Of a stretch of DNA of 64,000 nucleotides, positions 34,792 to 42,776 are shown one piece after another (the first letter of the stretch is position 1; each line of letters opens with the position of its first letter). Source of the DNA: Paenibacillus curdlanolyticus YK9 (GTDB lineage: Bacteria; Bacillota; Bacilli; Paenibacillales; Paenibacillaceae); contig NZ_AEDD01000010.1 of assembly GCF_000179615.1 (NCBI RefSeq), positions 221,774 to 285,773 on the forward strand. The letters are read 5' to 3'. A program made the position numbers and the translations under genes. The notes beneath the pieces are model-generated. The model saw only the letters and a list, made by a program, of their open reading frames with translations. It ran no database searches and was not told the origin of the DNA.

Positions 34792-35784
34792 TTATTTAAT
34801 CTCTTCCGTCAACAAACGCACCGCATCCTGCAGCTGCACTTCAATGTCATGCGGCGTATAGCCCAGCCACTTATCCATTGTGATCTCATACACGTGATTG
34901 TTTTTTACAGCCGGCAGGTTCTGCCACAGCTTGGACTTCTTGATTTCCTCAAACCGGTCCGCTGCTTCTTCCCCATCCAGCTTAATGAGGAATACATAAT
35001 CCGCTGCATAATTAGGCAGTACCTCTAACGAAATTGGCATTGCCCAGAAGTTCGGGTCCTTGTCGATCTCCTTCTGTACGAGCGGCGGGCTTTGCAAGCC
35101 TAGCGCCTTATACAGCGTGAAGCCGATGTTGCGTACCCCGTATACGTAAAATTCCTTCGGATCGACTCGATAGATAGCGAACGTTTTGCCTTCGCCGATT
35201 TTACCGATGATTTGCTCCTTTGCCGCTTGAATCTTCGCATCAAACTGCGTTTTCCAAGCATCCGCCTCTGCCTGACGATTCAAAATCTCGCCCATCTGCT
35301 TCACATGGCCGAATACGTCATAATCCATCCAAGGCACCACAACCGTTGGCGCGATTTTGGTCAGCTTGTCGTAAACATCCTTCTCCACGTCAGCAGCGAT
35401 AATCAGATCAGGCTGAAGCTCCAAAATTTTCTCGTAATTGATCGCCTCTCCTGTACCTACGTCCTCGATTCCCTTGAAAGCAGGGTCCGACGTATCCAGC
35501 AGATAGTCGAGCGCGCCAATTGGCTTCAGGCCTACAGAGATCATTTGGCTCGCGTATTGCAGCGTAACAACCCGTTCCGGCTTCATCGGAATTTCGGTTT
35601 CGCCCATCGCGTGTTTATAGAGACGCGTCGATGCATCCGACGTACCGCTTGATGCCTGCCCCGTCGTCGTCACATCCGTCTCCTTGTCGCCAGCAGCATC
35701 CGTCTTCGTTTCATTCGTTCCGCATGCTGCGAGCGCAAGCATAACGAATACGATGCTCAAGCAAATTAGCATTTGCTTTCTCAT
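34792..35784 (-). CDS. Iron-siderophore ABC transporter substrate-binding lipoprotein
   Basis: 330 residues. The lipobox LALAAC at about 17-21 marks a lipoprotein. The class III fold of FhuD/FeuA-type binding proteins is visible: PERVVTLQYASQMISVGLKPIGALDYL, EKILELQPDLIIA, PTVVVPWMDYDVFGHVKQMGEIL. A Fur box lies upstream, so it is iron-repressed. No permease or ATPase genes are adjacent, so it must share a transporter elsewhere. GGAGGGG precedes the ATG. Confidence 0.92.
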   Translation of the reverse strand: MRKQMLICLSIVFVMLALAACGTNETKTDAAGDKETDVTTTGQASSGTSDASTRLYKHAMGETEIPMKPERVVTLQYASQMISVGLKPIGALDYLLDTSDPAFKGIEDVGTGEAINYEKILELQPDLIIAADVEKDVYDKLTKIAPTVVVPWMDYDVFGHVKQMGEILNRQAEADAWKTQFDAKIQAAKEQIIGKIGEGKTFAIYRVDPKEFYVYGVRNIGFTLYKALGLQSPPLVQKEIDKDPNFWAMPISLEVLPNYAADYVFLIKLDGEEAADRFEEIKKSKLWQNLPAVKNNHVYEITMDKWLGYTPHDIEVQLQDAVRLLTEEIK

Positions 35785-35841
35785 GATGATTCCCCTCCAT
35801 CGTTATGTATAACGGGTAGAGCCTGCCCCCAAGCCCTTTCA

Positions 35842-35862
35842 TTGATAAAGATTATCATTCTT
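35842..35862 (-). promoter_or_regulatory. Fur box
   Basis: TTGATAAAGATTATCATTCT, a close match to the GATAATGATTATCATTATC consensus (two of the 7-1-7 arms), 58 bp before the start of the binding-protein gene. Confidence 0.75.
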
Positions 35863-35901
35863 AATTAGACTCGTCAACACTCGTTTTTTCATCGAAAATA
35901 A

Positions 35902-35931
35902 AAAAGCTGCGGATAATCCCCGCAGCTTTCA
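35902..35931 (-). terminator. Terminator of the matrixin operon
   Basis: AAAGCTGCGGG / CCGCAGCTTTTTTA on the minus strand. Confidence 0.8.
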
Positions 35932-35945
35932 GCCATTTCCGGCCC

Positions 35946-36563
35946 TTATTTAATAAACTTATTTAACGCTTCTTCTTTCAATTTATTGAAGTGCTCCACT
36001 TCATTGCCGATATAATCATACTGATCAAGATCCGCGTCCGTGATAGCATTAGCAGTAAAAGCTTTCTCAACAGATTTCTTATCTACGTTATATTTCCCTT
36101 GGTAAGAACCATTAATTGCAAAAGTGTTATCTCCTGCTTTACGTAGAAATAGAAGGATTTGCGCTTGCTTTTTCATTTTCACATAGCCCTCAAGCGTTAC
36201 GTACTTTTCATTTTGTACATAACCATCCTCGTATACAGTAATTGTTGTATCTTTGGACAAATCGCCTTTAATCACGCGATCAATTTGGAAAGGCGTCTGT
36301 CCTAACTGGTCAACAACTACACCTTCATCCGTTTTGACATCGTGCATGCTTTGTTCACCTGCAACATGGCCAATAACTATGTAGTCCGAATAACCCTCTA
36401 GATTGGCGATATTATCGAAATTCAATATTTTTGCCTCAGCAGATACGACCGAATATTCCTTATTGGATTTGTCGGAAGCTTCCATCGGGTTGTTTACCAA
36501 GAGAGTAATTACAATCAGAACAAAAAGGAAAGTAATAATTCCATATTTACGCTTTCTATTCAT
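35946..36563 (-). CDS. Secreted or membrane-anchored protein downstream of the matrixin
   Basis: 205 residues. One N-terminal TM/signal helix (YGIITFLFVLIVITLLV) is followed by an extracellular domain with IANLEGYSDYIVIGHVAG, VIKGDLSKDTTITVYEDG, GYVKMKKQAQILLFLRKAGDNTFAINGSYQGKY. This looks like a small beta-barrel module of the type found with secreted proteases; I do not know a family name. GGAGGTC precedes the ATG, 27 bp after the protease gene, so it is co-translated and could be its inhibitor or chaperone. Confidence 0.65.
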   Translation of the reverse strand: MNRKRKYGIITFLFVLIVITLLVNNPMEASDKSNKEYSVVSAEAKILNFDNIANLEGYSDYIVIGHVAGEQSMHDVKTDEGVVVDQLGQTPFQIDRVIKGDLSKDTTITVYEDGYVQNEKYVTLEGYVKMKKQAQILLFLRKAGDNTFAINGSYQGKYNVDKKSVEKAFTANAITDADLDQYDYIGNEVEHFNKLKEEALNKFIK

Positions 36564-36590
36564 AAGTTATGACCTCCAAAATATATTATT

Positions 36591-37232
36591 TTAATATTTC
36601 CAAGCTAGATTATTTTTATCTAATGTTGTGGGCCCGCCATATGTTGTCATATCCGTTTCTTCCATTACGGAAACCGAAGAATCATCCTGATGTCTCAATG
36701 CAAGAGAATGCCCAATCTCATGAATAGCTACATCTAGTGTTTCTGCTCTCGTCAAAGCTCTTCCAAGTGCAGAATGCTGCACATTATAATTTGCTATTAC
36801 AAGATTAGCTTTATATATCGTTTTAGATGGATTATCAATGTCTGCATCGCTCATCTGATTACCTAAACTATCATATGGTTTAAGAACACCATAATAATTT
36901 AAGCCAACATCGTTTACTGCGTAGAATCGAAGAGATGCATCTGCTGAACTTATTTGTTTGCTATAACCTATATTAGCAACTGTCACCGCATCCCAAGCAT
37001 ACCTCGCATCGCTAAGGATCGTTGTATACCCTAACCCACTAATGGAGGAGTCTTCCCACCACGGCATTGCAGCAATTTTTGTGTTAGAAAAACCCGTGTA
37101 TTTCCAATACGCCGCCCCATCTTTAAGATCTGCTGCATTAGCTGTTAGGGGTAATGCCACTACAATCGGTAGTGCTACTACGATCATTTTTGATAGCCAG
37201 CTACTCATTCCTCTTTTAAAAACACTTTTCAC
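36591..37232 (-). CDS. Secreted matrixin-type zinc metalloprotease
   Basis: 213 residues. The signal peptide ends near ANAA (about 33). The zinc motif HEIGHSLALRH (171-181) is a metzincin HExxHxxxxxH, with Ala in place of the usual third-turn Gly, and SVME (Met190) is the Met-turn. The mature domain of about 175 residues is small, with no propeptide cysteine switch visible. GTG 37232 with AGGAGTG upstream. Likely degrades extracellular protein and is paired with the downstream gene. Confidence 0.85.
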   Translation of the reverse strand: MKSVFKRGMSSWLSKMIVVALPIVVALPLTANAADLKDGAAYWKYTGFSNTKIAAMPWWEDSSISGLGYTTILSDARYAWDAVTVANIGYSKQISSADASLRFYAVNDVGLNYYGVLKPYDSLGNQMSDADIDNPSKTIYKANLVIANYNVQHSALGRALTRAETLDVAIHEIGHSLALRHQDDSSVSVMEETDMTTYGGPTTLDKNNLAWKY

Positions 37233-37436
37233 TACTAGAACACTCCTATAATTGGGTTATTTTGTTTAAGATGTTTAAGAAATAACTAAGATGATTATTA
37301 ACCCTTTCTTGTCTTAATTTGAAACTTATAATAAATCATACATAATATTTAAACGTTTGTAATGCGGAAAATGTTGCACAGTATAGTTTTGGAAAAAATT
37401 TCATGACTGCAGCTATCTGATTCTTTTTTCCGAACG

Positions 37437-37486
37437 TCAAAAAAGCTGCAATCCTATGCCTCTCAGCATTGATCGCAGCTTATAAC
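37437..37486 (-). terminator. Terminator of the DUF2306 gene
   Basis: AAGCTGCGATC ... GATTGCAGCTTTTTT on the minus strand. Confidence 0.75.
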
Positions 37487-37500
37487 AAGCTCCCTACCGA

Positions 37501-38127
37501 CTACCCCTTCGACACGCGTCTTCGCCGGTTCACAGCCTCTGCCATCAATGGAAGCAGCAGCAGCGAGCTATACACGCTAATCGCATAGCTTGCAACATAG
37601 TCGACGCCCCATCCGTTATGCAGCATGAAGGTAATAAGATGAATGAGCATATTCGTAAAGCAATACGCATAGCTGCGCACCATCCATTCCCGATGCGCTT
37701 GCAGCCGTTTCTTGCGTATTCGCATAATTGCAATAACCGTCATCGCCGGCCAGACGATATTGAGCATATTGAATGCAATGCTGACCGCTTTGCCGCCTGT
37801 CGAATACGGCGCCATATAACCGGAAGTCAGCGATACTAGCATGACGGATACAACATAGACGTAACCATTGATGCAATGCAGCTTGCGATTTCTGGCGTGC
37901 AGCGCGGGCAGAAAATTCAAGGCTCCGCATACCATCGCCAGACTAGCCACGCCGATATGGATATTCATAACCTTCAGCCAGACTGGCAGGTGAACCGCGC
38001 GCCCTGTCTTATGCTGGAGAAAGGCATTGGCTCCGATGTCATAGACAAAATTTTTATACGCCACATAACCGATAAATCCCGCAATAACGATAAGCATCAA
38101 GGCATAGGAACGGTTAATTTTCGACAT
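37501..38127 (-). CDS. DUF2306-type integral membrane protein (second copy)
   Basis: 208 residues with about six TM helices; the pattern MNIHIGVASLAMVCGALNFLPALHARNRKLHCINGYVYVV matches the 10569 gene. Unknown role. It is divergent from the RsbQ-like gene. AAGGAGAAACA precedes the ATG. Confidence 0.75.
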   Translation of the reverse strand: MSKINRSYALMLIVIAGFIGYVAYKNFVYDIGANAFLQHKTGRAVHLPVWLKVMNIHIGVASLAMVCGALNFLPALHARNRKLHCINGYVYVVSVMLVSLTSGYMAPYSTGGKAVSIAFNMLNIVWPAMTVIAIMRIRKKRLQAHREWMVRSYAYCFTNMLIHLITFMLHNGWGVDYVASYAISVYSSLLLLPLMAEAVNRRRRVSKG

Positions 38128-38228
38128 TGTTTCTCCTTATTGATCCATTATTCATGCGGATCCGATATAATAATCACTAATCATATTATGAAATTAATAC
38201 GACTTGGGATCGCCAGAGAGGACTAGCC

Positions 38229-39035
38229 ATGACAATGGATTTCTTGACGCGCAATAATGTACGAGTGCTGGGCCAAGGCGAGCGGGCGATCGTGTTTGCC
38301 CACGGCTTCGGCTGCGACCAAACCATGTGGCGCCATATGGTGCCGTATTTTGAAAAGCAATATCGGGTTGTCCTGTTCGATTATGTCGGCTCTGGCAACT
38401 CCCAGCTTCAATACTACCATACGGACCGATACAGCGACCTACACGGATATGCACAAGATCTTGTTGAAATTATGAACACTTTGCGGCTAAGCAACGCGAT
38501 CTTCGTCGGGCATTCGGTCAGCAGCATGATCGGCATGCTGGCGTCGATCGCGCATCCGCAATTGTTCGAACGGCTGATTATGCTCGGGCCATCGCCGCGC
38601 TATATGAACGACCTGCCCGATTATTATGGCGGCTTCGATGAACGAGACATCGATGAACTGCTGCAGATGATGCAAATGAATTTCATCGGCTGGGCCAGCT
38701 ATTTGGCGCCGATCGTCATGCAAAACGCTGAGCGATCGGAGCTCGCAAGCGAGCTCGAACGCAGCTTCTGCTCCCGTGACCCGCATATTGCGAGGGAGTT
38801 CGCCGAGGTAACGTTCCGCTCCGATTGCAGGGCGGAGCTCGCGCATGCTTCAATTCCATCGCTTATTCTTCAGTGCTCGGACGATAGCATTGCACCGATC
38901 GAAGTCGGCAACTATTTGCACGCCCATTTGAAAAACAGTACGCTATTGCAAATGACGGCTAAGGGGCATTACCCGCACCTGAGCCATCCCGAAGAAACGA
39001 CAAGCCTGATTAAACACTATTTGACCAGCAATTAG
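38229..39035 (+). CDS. rsbQ: RsbQ-like alpha/beta hydrolase
   Basis: 268 residues, near-collinear with Bacillus RsbQ: FAHGFGCDQTMWRHMVPYFE, LFDYVGSGNSQLQYY, FVGHSVSSMIGMLASI, MLGPSPRYMNDLPDYYGGF, LILQCSDDSIAP, GHYPHLSHPEET. The triad falls at Ser96, Asp219 and His247, the same numbers as in RsbQ. In Bacillus RsbQ makes or delivers an unknown small hydrophobic ligand to the PAS domain of RsbP during energy stress. Here the next gene has an RsbP-like PAS but a GGDEF output. GAGAGGAC precedes the ATG; gap to next gene is 24 bp. Confidence 0.92.
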   Translation: MTMDFLTRNNVRVLGQGERAIVFAHGFGCDQTMWRHMVPYFEKQYRVVLFDYVGSGNSQLQYYHTDRYSDLHGYAQDLVEIMNTLRLSNAIFVGHSVSSMIGMLASIAHPQLFERLIMLGPSPRYMNDLPDYYGGFDERDIDELLQMMQMNFIGWASYLAPIVMQNAERSELASELERSFCSRDPHIAREFAEVTFRSDCRAELAHASIPSLILQCSDDSIAPIEVGNYLHAHLKNSTLLQMTAKGHYPHLSHPEETTSLIKHYLTSN

Positions 39036-39059
39036 GCTCTGGAGAAAGGCGCTTGCGGA

Positions 39060-40043
39060 ATGAATATTCAGTTGGACCATGCCCCTTGCGGGTATTTTTC
39101 GATTACGAGTACCGGCGTCATCCGGTCGGTTAATCAAACGTTAGCCGGCATGCTCGGCTACGACCGGCAGCAGCTGCTGGACCAACACGTCGAAACGATG
39201 ATGTCGGTGGCGAACAAGTTATTTTTTCATACGTATTTCTATCCCTATATTCAGCTATACGGGCATGTGAAGGAAATGTATTTCTCGCTTCGAACGATGG
39301 AGCATCAGGATGTTCCGGTGCTGCTAAACGGTGTTCAGCAGGAACGCGACGGCGAGGTGTTTATCGACTGTGTCGTCGTTGAAATGCGCAAGCGAATTGA
39401 GCATGAGAAGGATATTCTCCACACCAAAACCAAGCTGGAGGAGCTGTATCGCGCGACTAATGAGGCGAACCAGAAGCTCGAGCTGCTGCATGCGGAATAT
39501 GAAGCAAAGCAGCAGGAGCTGCTCCGGCTGAATCATCAGCTGGAAGCTTTGGCATCGACCGACCCGCTCACTGGGCTTCGCAATCGGCGATTTTTCCAGG
39601 AGCAGCTTCTGGCGAATATCGCTTTGTTCCAACGCATGCGGCTGCCATTCTCGCTTCTGATTGTCGACATTGATCACTTTAAAGCCATCAACGATACATT
39701 CGGGCATCCCGTTGGCGACGCCGTTCTAACGGACCTCGGGCAAATGCTCCGATCCATGTCGCGGGAAAGCGACATCGTCGCGCGGTACGGCGGCGAGGAA
39801 TTCGTCATTATTGCCCCGAGCAGTACGCGAGACAACGCGAAGCTGGCCGCCGAGCGCTTCCGCGCGCAAATCGAGGCCGCTACGCTTGGCGGCTGCCAAG
39901 TCACCGTCAGCATCGGCGTCGCAACGATGACATCCGTTGATACGGACGTCACGCTGCTGCAAAAAGCGGACCAAGCGCTTTACGCCTCTAAGAGCAATGG
40001 TCGTAATCGCGTGACGCATGCGGCGGATCGGACGGAGGCTTAA
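39060..40043 (+). CDS. PAS-coiled coil-GGDEF diguanylate cyclase
   Basis: 327 residues. Residues 1-112 are a PAS domain close to that of RsbP (DHAPCGYFSITSTGVIRSVNQTLAGMLGYD; FHTYFYPYIQLYGHVKEMYFSL; VVVEMRKR). A coiled coil (115-165) leads to a GGDEF domain with active-site GGEEF (244-248) and an intact inhibitory RESD I-site (235-238). It should make c-di-GMP when the PAS is loaded by RsbQ. No EAL domain. It replaces the PP2C phosphatase of RsbP, so the energy-stress input is wired to c-di-GMP rather than sigma-B (inference). Confidence 0.92.
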   Translation: MNIQLDHAPCGYFSITSTGVIRSVNQTLAGMLGYDRQQLLDQHVETMMSVANKLFFHTYFYPYIQLYGHVKEMYFSLRTMEHQDVPVLLNGVQQERDGEVFIDCVVVEMRKRIEHEKDILHTKTKLEELYRATNEANQKLELLHAEYEAKQQELLRLNHQLEALASTDPLTGLRNRRFFQEQLLANIALFQRMRLPFSLLIVDIDHFKAINDTFGHPVGDAVLTDLGQMLRSMSRESDIVARYGGEEFVIIAPSSTRDNAKLAAERFRAQIEAATLGGCQVTVSIGVATMTSVDTDVTLLQKADQALYASKSNGRNRVTHAADRTEA

Positions 40044-40106
40044 TGAGCTTCTTAGATATATTTATATGCTATTAGAATAAACTGTAAATGAAAGGGGGCA
40101 TGTCTT

Positions 40107-40223
40107 ATGAACTTTGTTTGGTCTACTGCCATTATCCAATTCTTGTTTGGGATCGTTCCAGTCGCGCTAATCGTATTCGGCATTATCTATAGCCGGAGAA
40201 AGAAACGACCGCATCGGTCGTAA
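40107..40223 (+). CDS. 38-residue single-pass membrane peptide
   Basis: MNFVWSTAIIQFLFGIVPVALIVFGIIYSRRKKRPHRS: an N-out, C-in TM helix with a basic tail. AAAGGGGG lies 8 nt upstream and a strong terminator follows, so it is probably a real gene. Unknown function. Confidence 0.6.
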   Translation: MNFVWSTAIIQFLFGIVPVALIVFGIIYSRRKKRPHRS

Positions 40224-40233
40224 TGGAGATTAG

Positions 40234-40287
40234 CAAAAAGCCGAGAAAGGACGTGGAGATTCGCTCCGTGCCTCTCTCGGCTTTCTT
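40234..40287 (+). terminator. Intrinsic terminator
   Basis: AAAAAGCCGAGA / TCTCGGCTTTCTT stem; inner GGACG...CTCC pairs. Confidence 0.8.
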
Positions 40288-40373
40288 ATTATAGATTAAT
40301 CAGCTTCATCGAAGCTTCCGGATACCGGCTGCCGAACGCGATGCCTTTGGGCGCCGTCAAAATATTATTGAAA

Positions 40374-40400
40374 AAGGCTGCCTCGCGGCAGCCTTTTCAA
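40374..40400 (-). terminator. Terminator of the DUF2269-ASCH operon
   Basis: AAAGGCTGCC-GCGA-GGCAGCCTTTTTC on the minus strand. Confidence 0.8.
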
Positions 40401-40432
40401 TTCCAACGGTAGACCTTTCCCTGCATGCGACA

Positions 40433-40873
40433 CTACCACAGCGTAGGCTTCACGATCATAAACGCCAGCATGCATAGCAGCAGCGCCAGATAGATCCACA
40501 ACGCCCGATTAAGCAATCGAATGATAGCGTCTTTGTTCTGATCAGGCTCGTTGAATTTGCGTATTTTGGGCGAAAATGCCCGTGCCAGAAACAGCAATGA
40601 GCCGACGAGGAGTACGATAGTCATCACAATCCATGATGTCGACCACGCCCACGACCCGACTAGCACGAGCAATATGCCCGATGCAACGAGTACGTGGCCA
40701 GCATGCTTCGCCAAACGAATAGCCGACCGAAACGTACTCAGATAAGCGTTTTGCTCCAAGGGTTCCGCCGCCTTGAGCTTCTTCATAACCGGAATAAAGA
40801 TAAAAAAGGGCCCTATCGACATAATCGCGCTAAGAATATGTATATAGAGTAAAACGGAATACCATGGATCCAC
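40433..40873 (-). CDS. DUF2269-type integral membrane protein
   Basis: 146 residues with four TM helices; LYIHILSAIMSIGPFFIFIPVMKKL matches DUF2269. 7 bp downstream of the ASCH gene, same operon. Unknown role. Confidence 0.75.
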   Translation of the reverse strand: MDPWYSVLLYIHILSAIMSIGPFFIFIPVMKKLKAAEPLEQNAYLSTFRSAIRLAKHAGHVLVASGILLVLVGSWAWSTSWIVMTIVLLVGSLLFLARAFSPKIRKFNEPDQNKDAIIRLLNRALWIYLALLLCMLAFMIVKPTLW

Positions 40874-40880
40874 TTGCTAA

Positions 40881-41231
40881 CTACTCCTGAACAGCGCGGA
40901 ACTCATGCACCCATACGCGCATATGCGGAAGCCAAGGCATGCCCGGGTGATAGGATAAAATCGATTCCTTGTACTGCTCCACAGTCTCAAAGCCCTCTTG
41001 CTTCGCATGCTCGTCCGTCAGCTCTCCGAGCGATTGCGAATACACCTTCTCCACTACAAAGCGATGGCCTTCAAGCTCCATAATCTCTCCAACATCCGCA
41101 TACCGACCATTGCGCCGCGTTGCTGTCTTGATGCCCGCAATGACTTTCTCCACATCTGGCTTCACCGTAACCAAGCGCTCAATCGAGCAAGTTTTCGGCG
41201 GCAATTCAACATGTTCATTCGAATTCGTCAT
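40881..41231 (-). CDS. ASCH-domain protein
   Basis: 116 residues. The ASCH beta-barrel signature is VKPDVEKVIAGIKTATRRNGRYADVGEIMELEGHRFVVEKVYSQSLGELTDEHAKQEGF. These PUA-related domains bind RNA or modified nucleosides; some are N4-acetylcytidine amidohydrolases. ATG 41231 has AGGAGG 9 nt upstream. Operon with DUF2269. Confidence 0.82.
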   Translation of the reverse strand: MTNSNEHVELPPKTCSIERLVTVKPDVEKVIAGIKTATRRNGRYADVGEIMELEGHRFVVEKVYSQSLGELTDEHAKQEGFETVEQYKESILSYHPGMPWLPHMRVWVHEFRAVQE

Positions 41232-41321
41232 CTTTATCATCCTCCTAAGCAATCTCATTACTTTACCATAAATAGAATACCTAATCTATCCAAATCGTAT
41301 ACCGATCGAAACGATTCCCTC

Positions 41322-41349
41322 TTGCATTCCTTACAAATCCGAGTATAAT
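41322..41349 (+). promoter_or_regulatory. Sigma-A promoter
   Basis: TTGCAT (41322-41327), 16-nt spacer, TATAAT (41344-41349), 42 bp before the next gene. Confidence 0.7.
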
Positions 41350-41390
41350 AGTCGGTATATAAGTCATTTCCAAGAAAGAAGGCACTCCTC

Positions 41391-41720
41391 ATGACCCAAC
41401 GTAAACCACATGCAACCTGGCTGGACGATTATCTGGACTTGTACAACTATGCAGGGCAATTGCAAGATACCGCTTGGCAAGAGGAGCTGCTGAACACGAT
41501 TCGCAATGGTCCTCCCGCTGAGCTGCATGCTGATCAGGAGTTACCCAAGCAACGACAAAAAGAGCTGTGGACGGAGTTCCAAGCCTTAAATAACAAACTT
41601 ATTGAATTGTTCGAATTAATTAAAATGAGTAAAAGCCAGCAGGAGCTAGAAGGTATTCGTCAAGTAATGTGGGCTTTGAAAAGAAGAAGACTCGAAATCG
41701 GACGCCAGTTGGCAGCTTAA
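41391..41720 (+). CDS. Hypothetical helical protein
   Basis: 109 residues, soluble, rich in Glu/Gln/Leu, with WLDDYLDLYNYAGQLQDTAWQEELL and a C-terminal coiled-coil-like segment. AAAGAAGG upstream and a good promoter. Not recognised. Confidence 0.65.
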   Translation: MTQRKPHATWLDDYLDLYNYAGQLQDTAWQEELLNTIRNGPPAELHADQELPKQRQKELWTEFQALNNKLIELFELIKMSKSQQELEGIRQVMWALKRRRLEIGRQLAA

Positions 41721-41887
41721 GGATAAGAATCACGGTGAAGTAAGGAAGTAGAGGAATGCGGCATACAGTTCGTCTGCTCTGCCGATTGAGGATCATACGG
41801 ATTTCAAATTGCATACATGCATATGTTCTGCAGTTCAAGGCTGCCTATCGAATCTGGGAAATTCGGTTGGCACGTATGAGGCTAAGC

Positions 41888-42103
41888 TTACATCGACATT
41901 TGTTTAGCTTCGGTCATCATGTTCATCATGCGCGTCATCATTTCATCGCATTGCTGCATGTTGTTCATCATCATGTCCATGTCCATACATGCCATCATGT
42001 CTTCGGACTTCATACACTCCATCATCGTCATCATGCCGTTCATACGCGTCATCATGTCTTGCATGCACATCGTCATCATCATGTTCATCGCCATTTTTTC
42101 CAT
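41888..42103 (-). CDS. Methionine-rich mini-protein (possible copper binder)
   Basis: 71 residues of which 32 are Met and 4 Cys (MECM, MACM and similar), spaced in short MM or MxxM groups. No signal peptide or TM helix. Thioether-rich sequences bind Cu(I)/Ag(I). ATG 42103 follows GGCGGTAGGG; a longer frame to 42172 has no ribosome site. The low-complexity composition and antisense His-rich frame call for caution. Confidence 0.55.
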   Translation of the reverse strand: MEKMAMNMMMTMCMQDMMTRMNGMMTMMECMKSEDMMACMDMDMMMNNMQQCDEMMTRMMNMMTEAKQMSM

Positions 42104-42182
42104 TTCCCTACCGCCTTTTTTTACAATTTTTTCTTCCTTAACGAAGATACTATATTCGTCCAATTTGGTCAAGAGAAATCTC

Positions 42183-42211
42183 TTGATTATTTTTTTGACT
42201 TGTGATATTAT
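42183..42211 (+). promoter_or_regulatory. Strong sigma-A promoter for a small RNA
   Basis: TTGATT (42183-42188), exactly 17 nt, TATTAT (42206-42211). Confidence 0.7.
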
Positions 42212-42217
42212 ACTAAG

Positions 42218-42300
42218 CCCACTAGAGTAGTGGAGTTGGTCGGAAATGATACCTTACAAAAGCAAGCCGAGAGCCCGGTTTAGGGCATCTCGGCTTTTTT
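42218..42300 (+). ncRNA. Candidate small RNA with intrinsic terminator
   Basis: About 83 nt from the promoter to the terminator. A 5' hairpin CCACTA-GAG-TAGTGG is followed by an unpaired middle and the terminator. No open frame with a ribosome site lies inside. Not recognised as a known RNA family. Confidence 0.5.
42264..42300 (+). terminator. Strong intrinsic terminator of the small RNA
   Basis: AAGCCGAGA(G)CCC / GGGC(A)TCTCGGCTTTTTT. Confidence 0.8.
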
Positions 42301-42776
42301 GAAATTATCGCTAATTACTTCTCCCCGTTCAAATTCAACGTAATCGTCTAATTAAACAACTTCCACGGTTACATGCAGTATTACTTGCGTCACACAGATT
42401 ACAATCCACATTGGATGGAAACATACGAGGAAAGGGCCACTAATACATATTGTCAGATTCAGTCCAGCACGAAAAAACATTCAATTTTAACATGCAATGT
42501 ATCGTCAAGACGAGCTGTATTCTGGTATCTCAAATTACCATATTGTAAACTAGGTTAGTGAGAAGCGCCAAAGAACGGAACAAACGAGTTTCTTCGACAA
42601 AACTTGTCAGTATATCGCTAATTTCGCTATATAATAAAAATATTGCATTATGGTATAATTTCCATTGTAAGGTTTTCTTGTGGATAAACTGTTTAATTGG
42701 TGGCCATCAATAACAAATTGATTTATCTCGAAAATTTACATTGGCACATAATAAAATATGAAGTGAGGCGTTATAC
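42301..42776. other. AT-rich intergenic stretch
   Basis: 476 bp of AT-rich sequence. A 61-codon frame from 42373 has no ribosome site or family signature. TATAAT-like boxes near 42630 and 42653 may form the promoter of the next gene, but -35 spacing is poor. I see no further structure. Confidence 0.5.

Noticed and set aside
41756..42205. Plus-strand His/Val-rich frame of 149 codons
   Set aside because: It is the reverse complement of ATG-rich (Met) codons, which read as CAT (His). No ribosome site.
42373..42558. 61-codon frame in the AT-rich gap
   Set aside because: No ribosome site, no recognisable domain, and the composition is like non-coding sequence.
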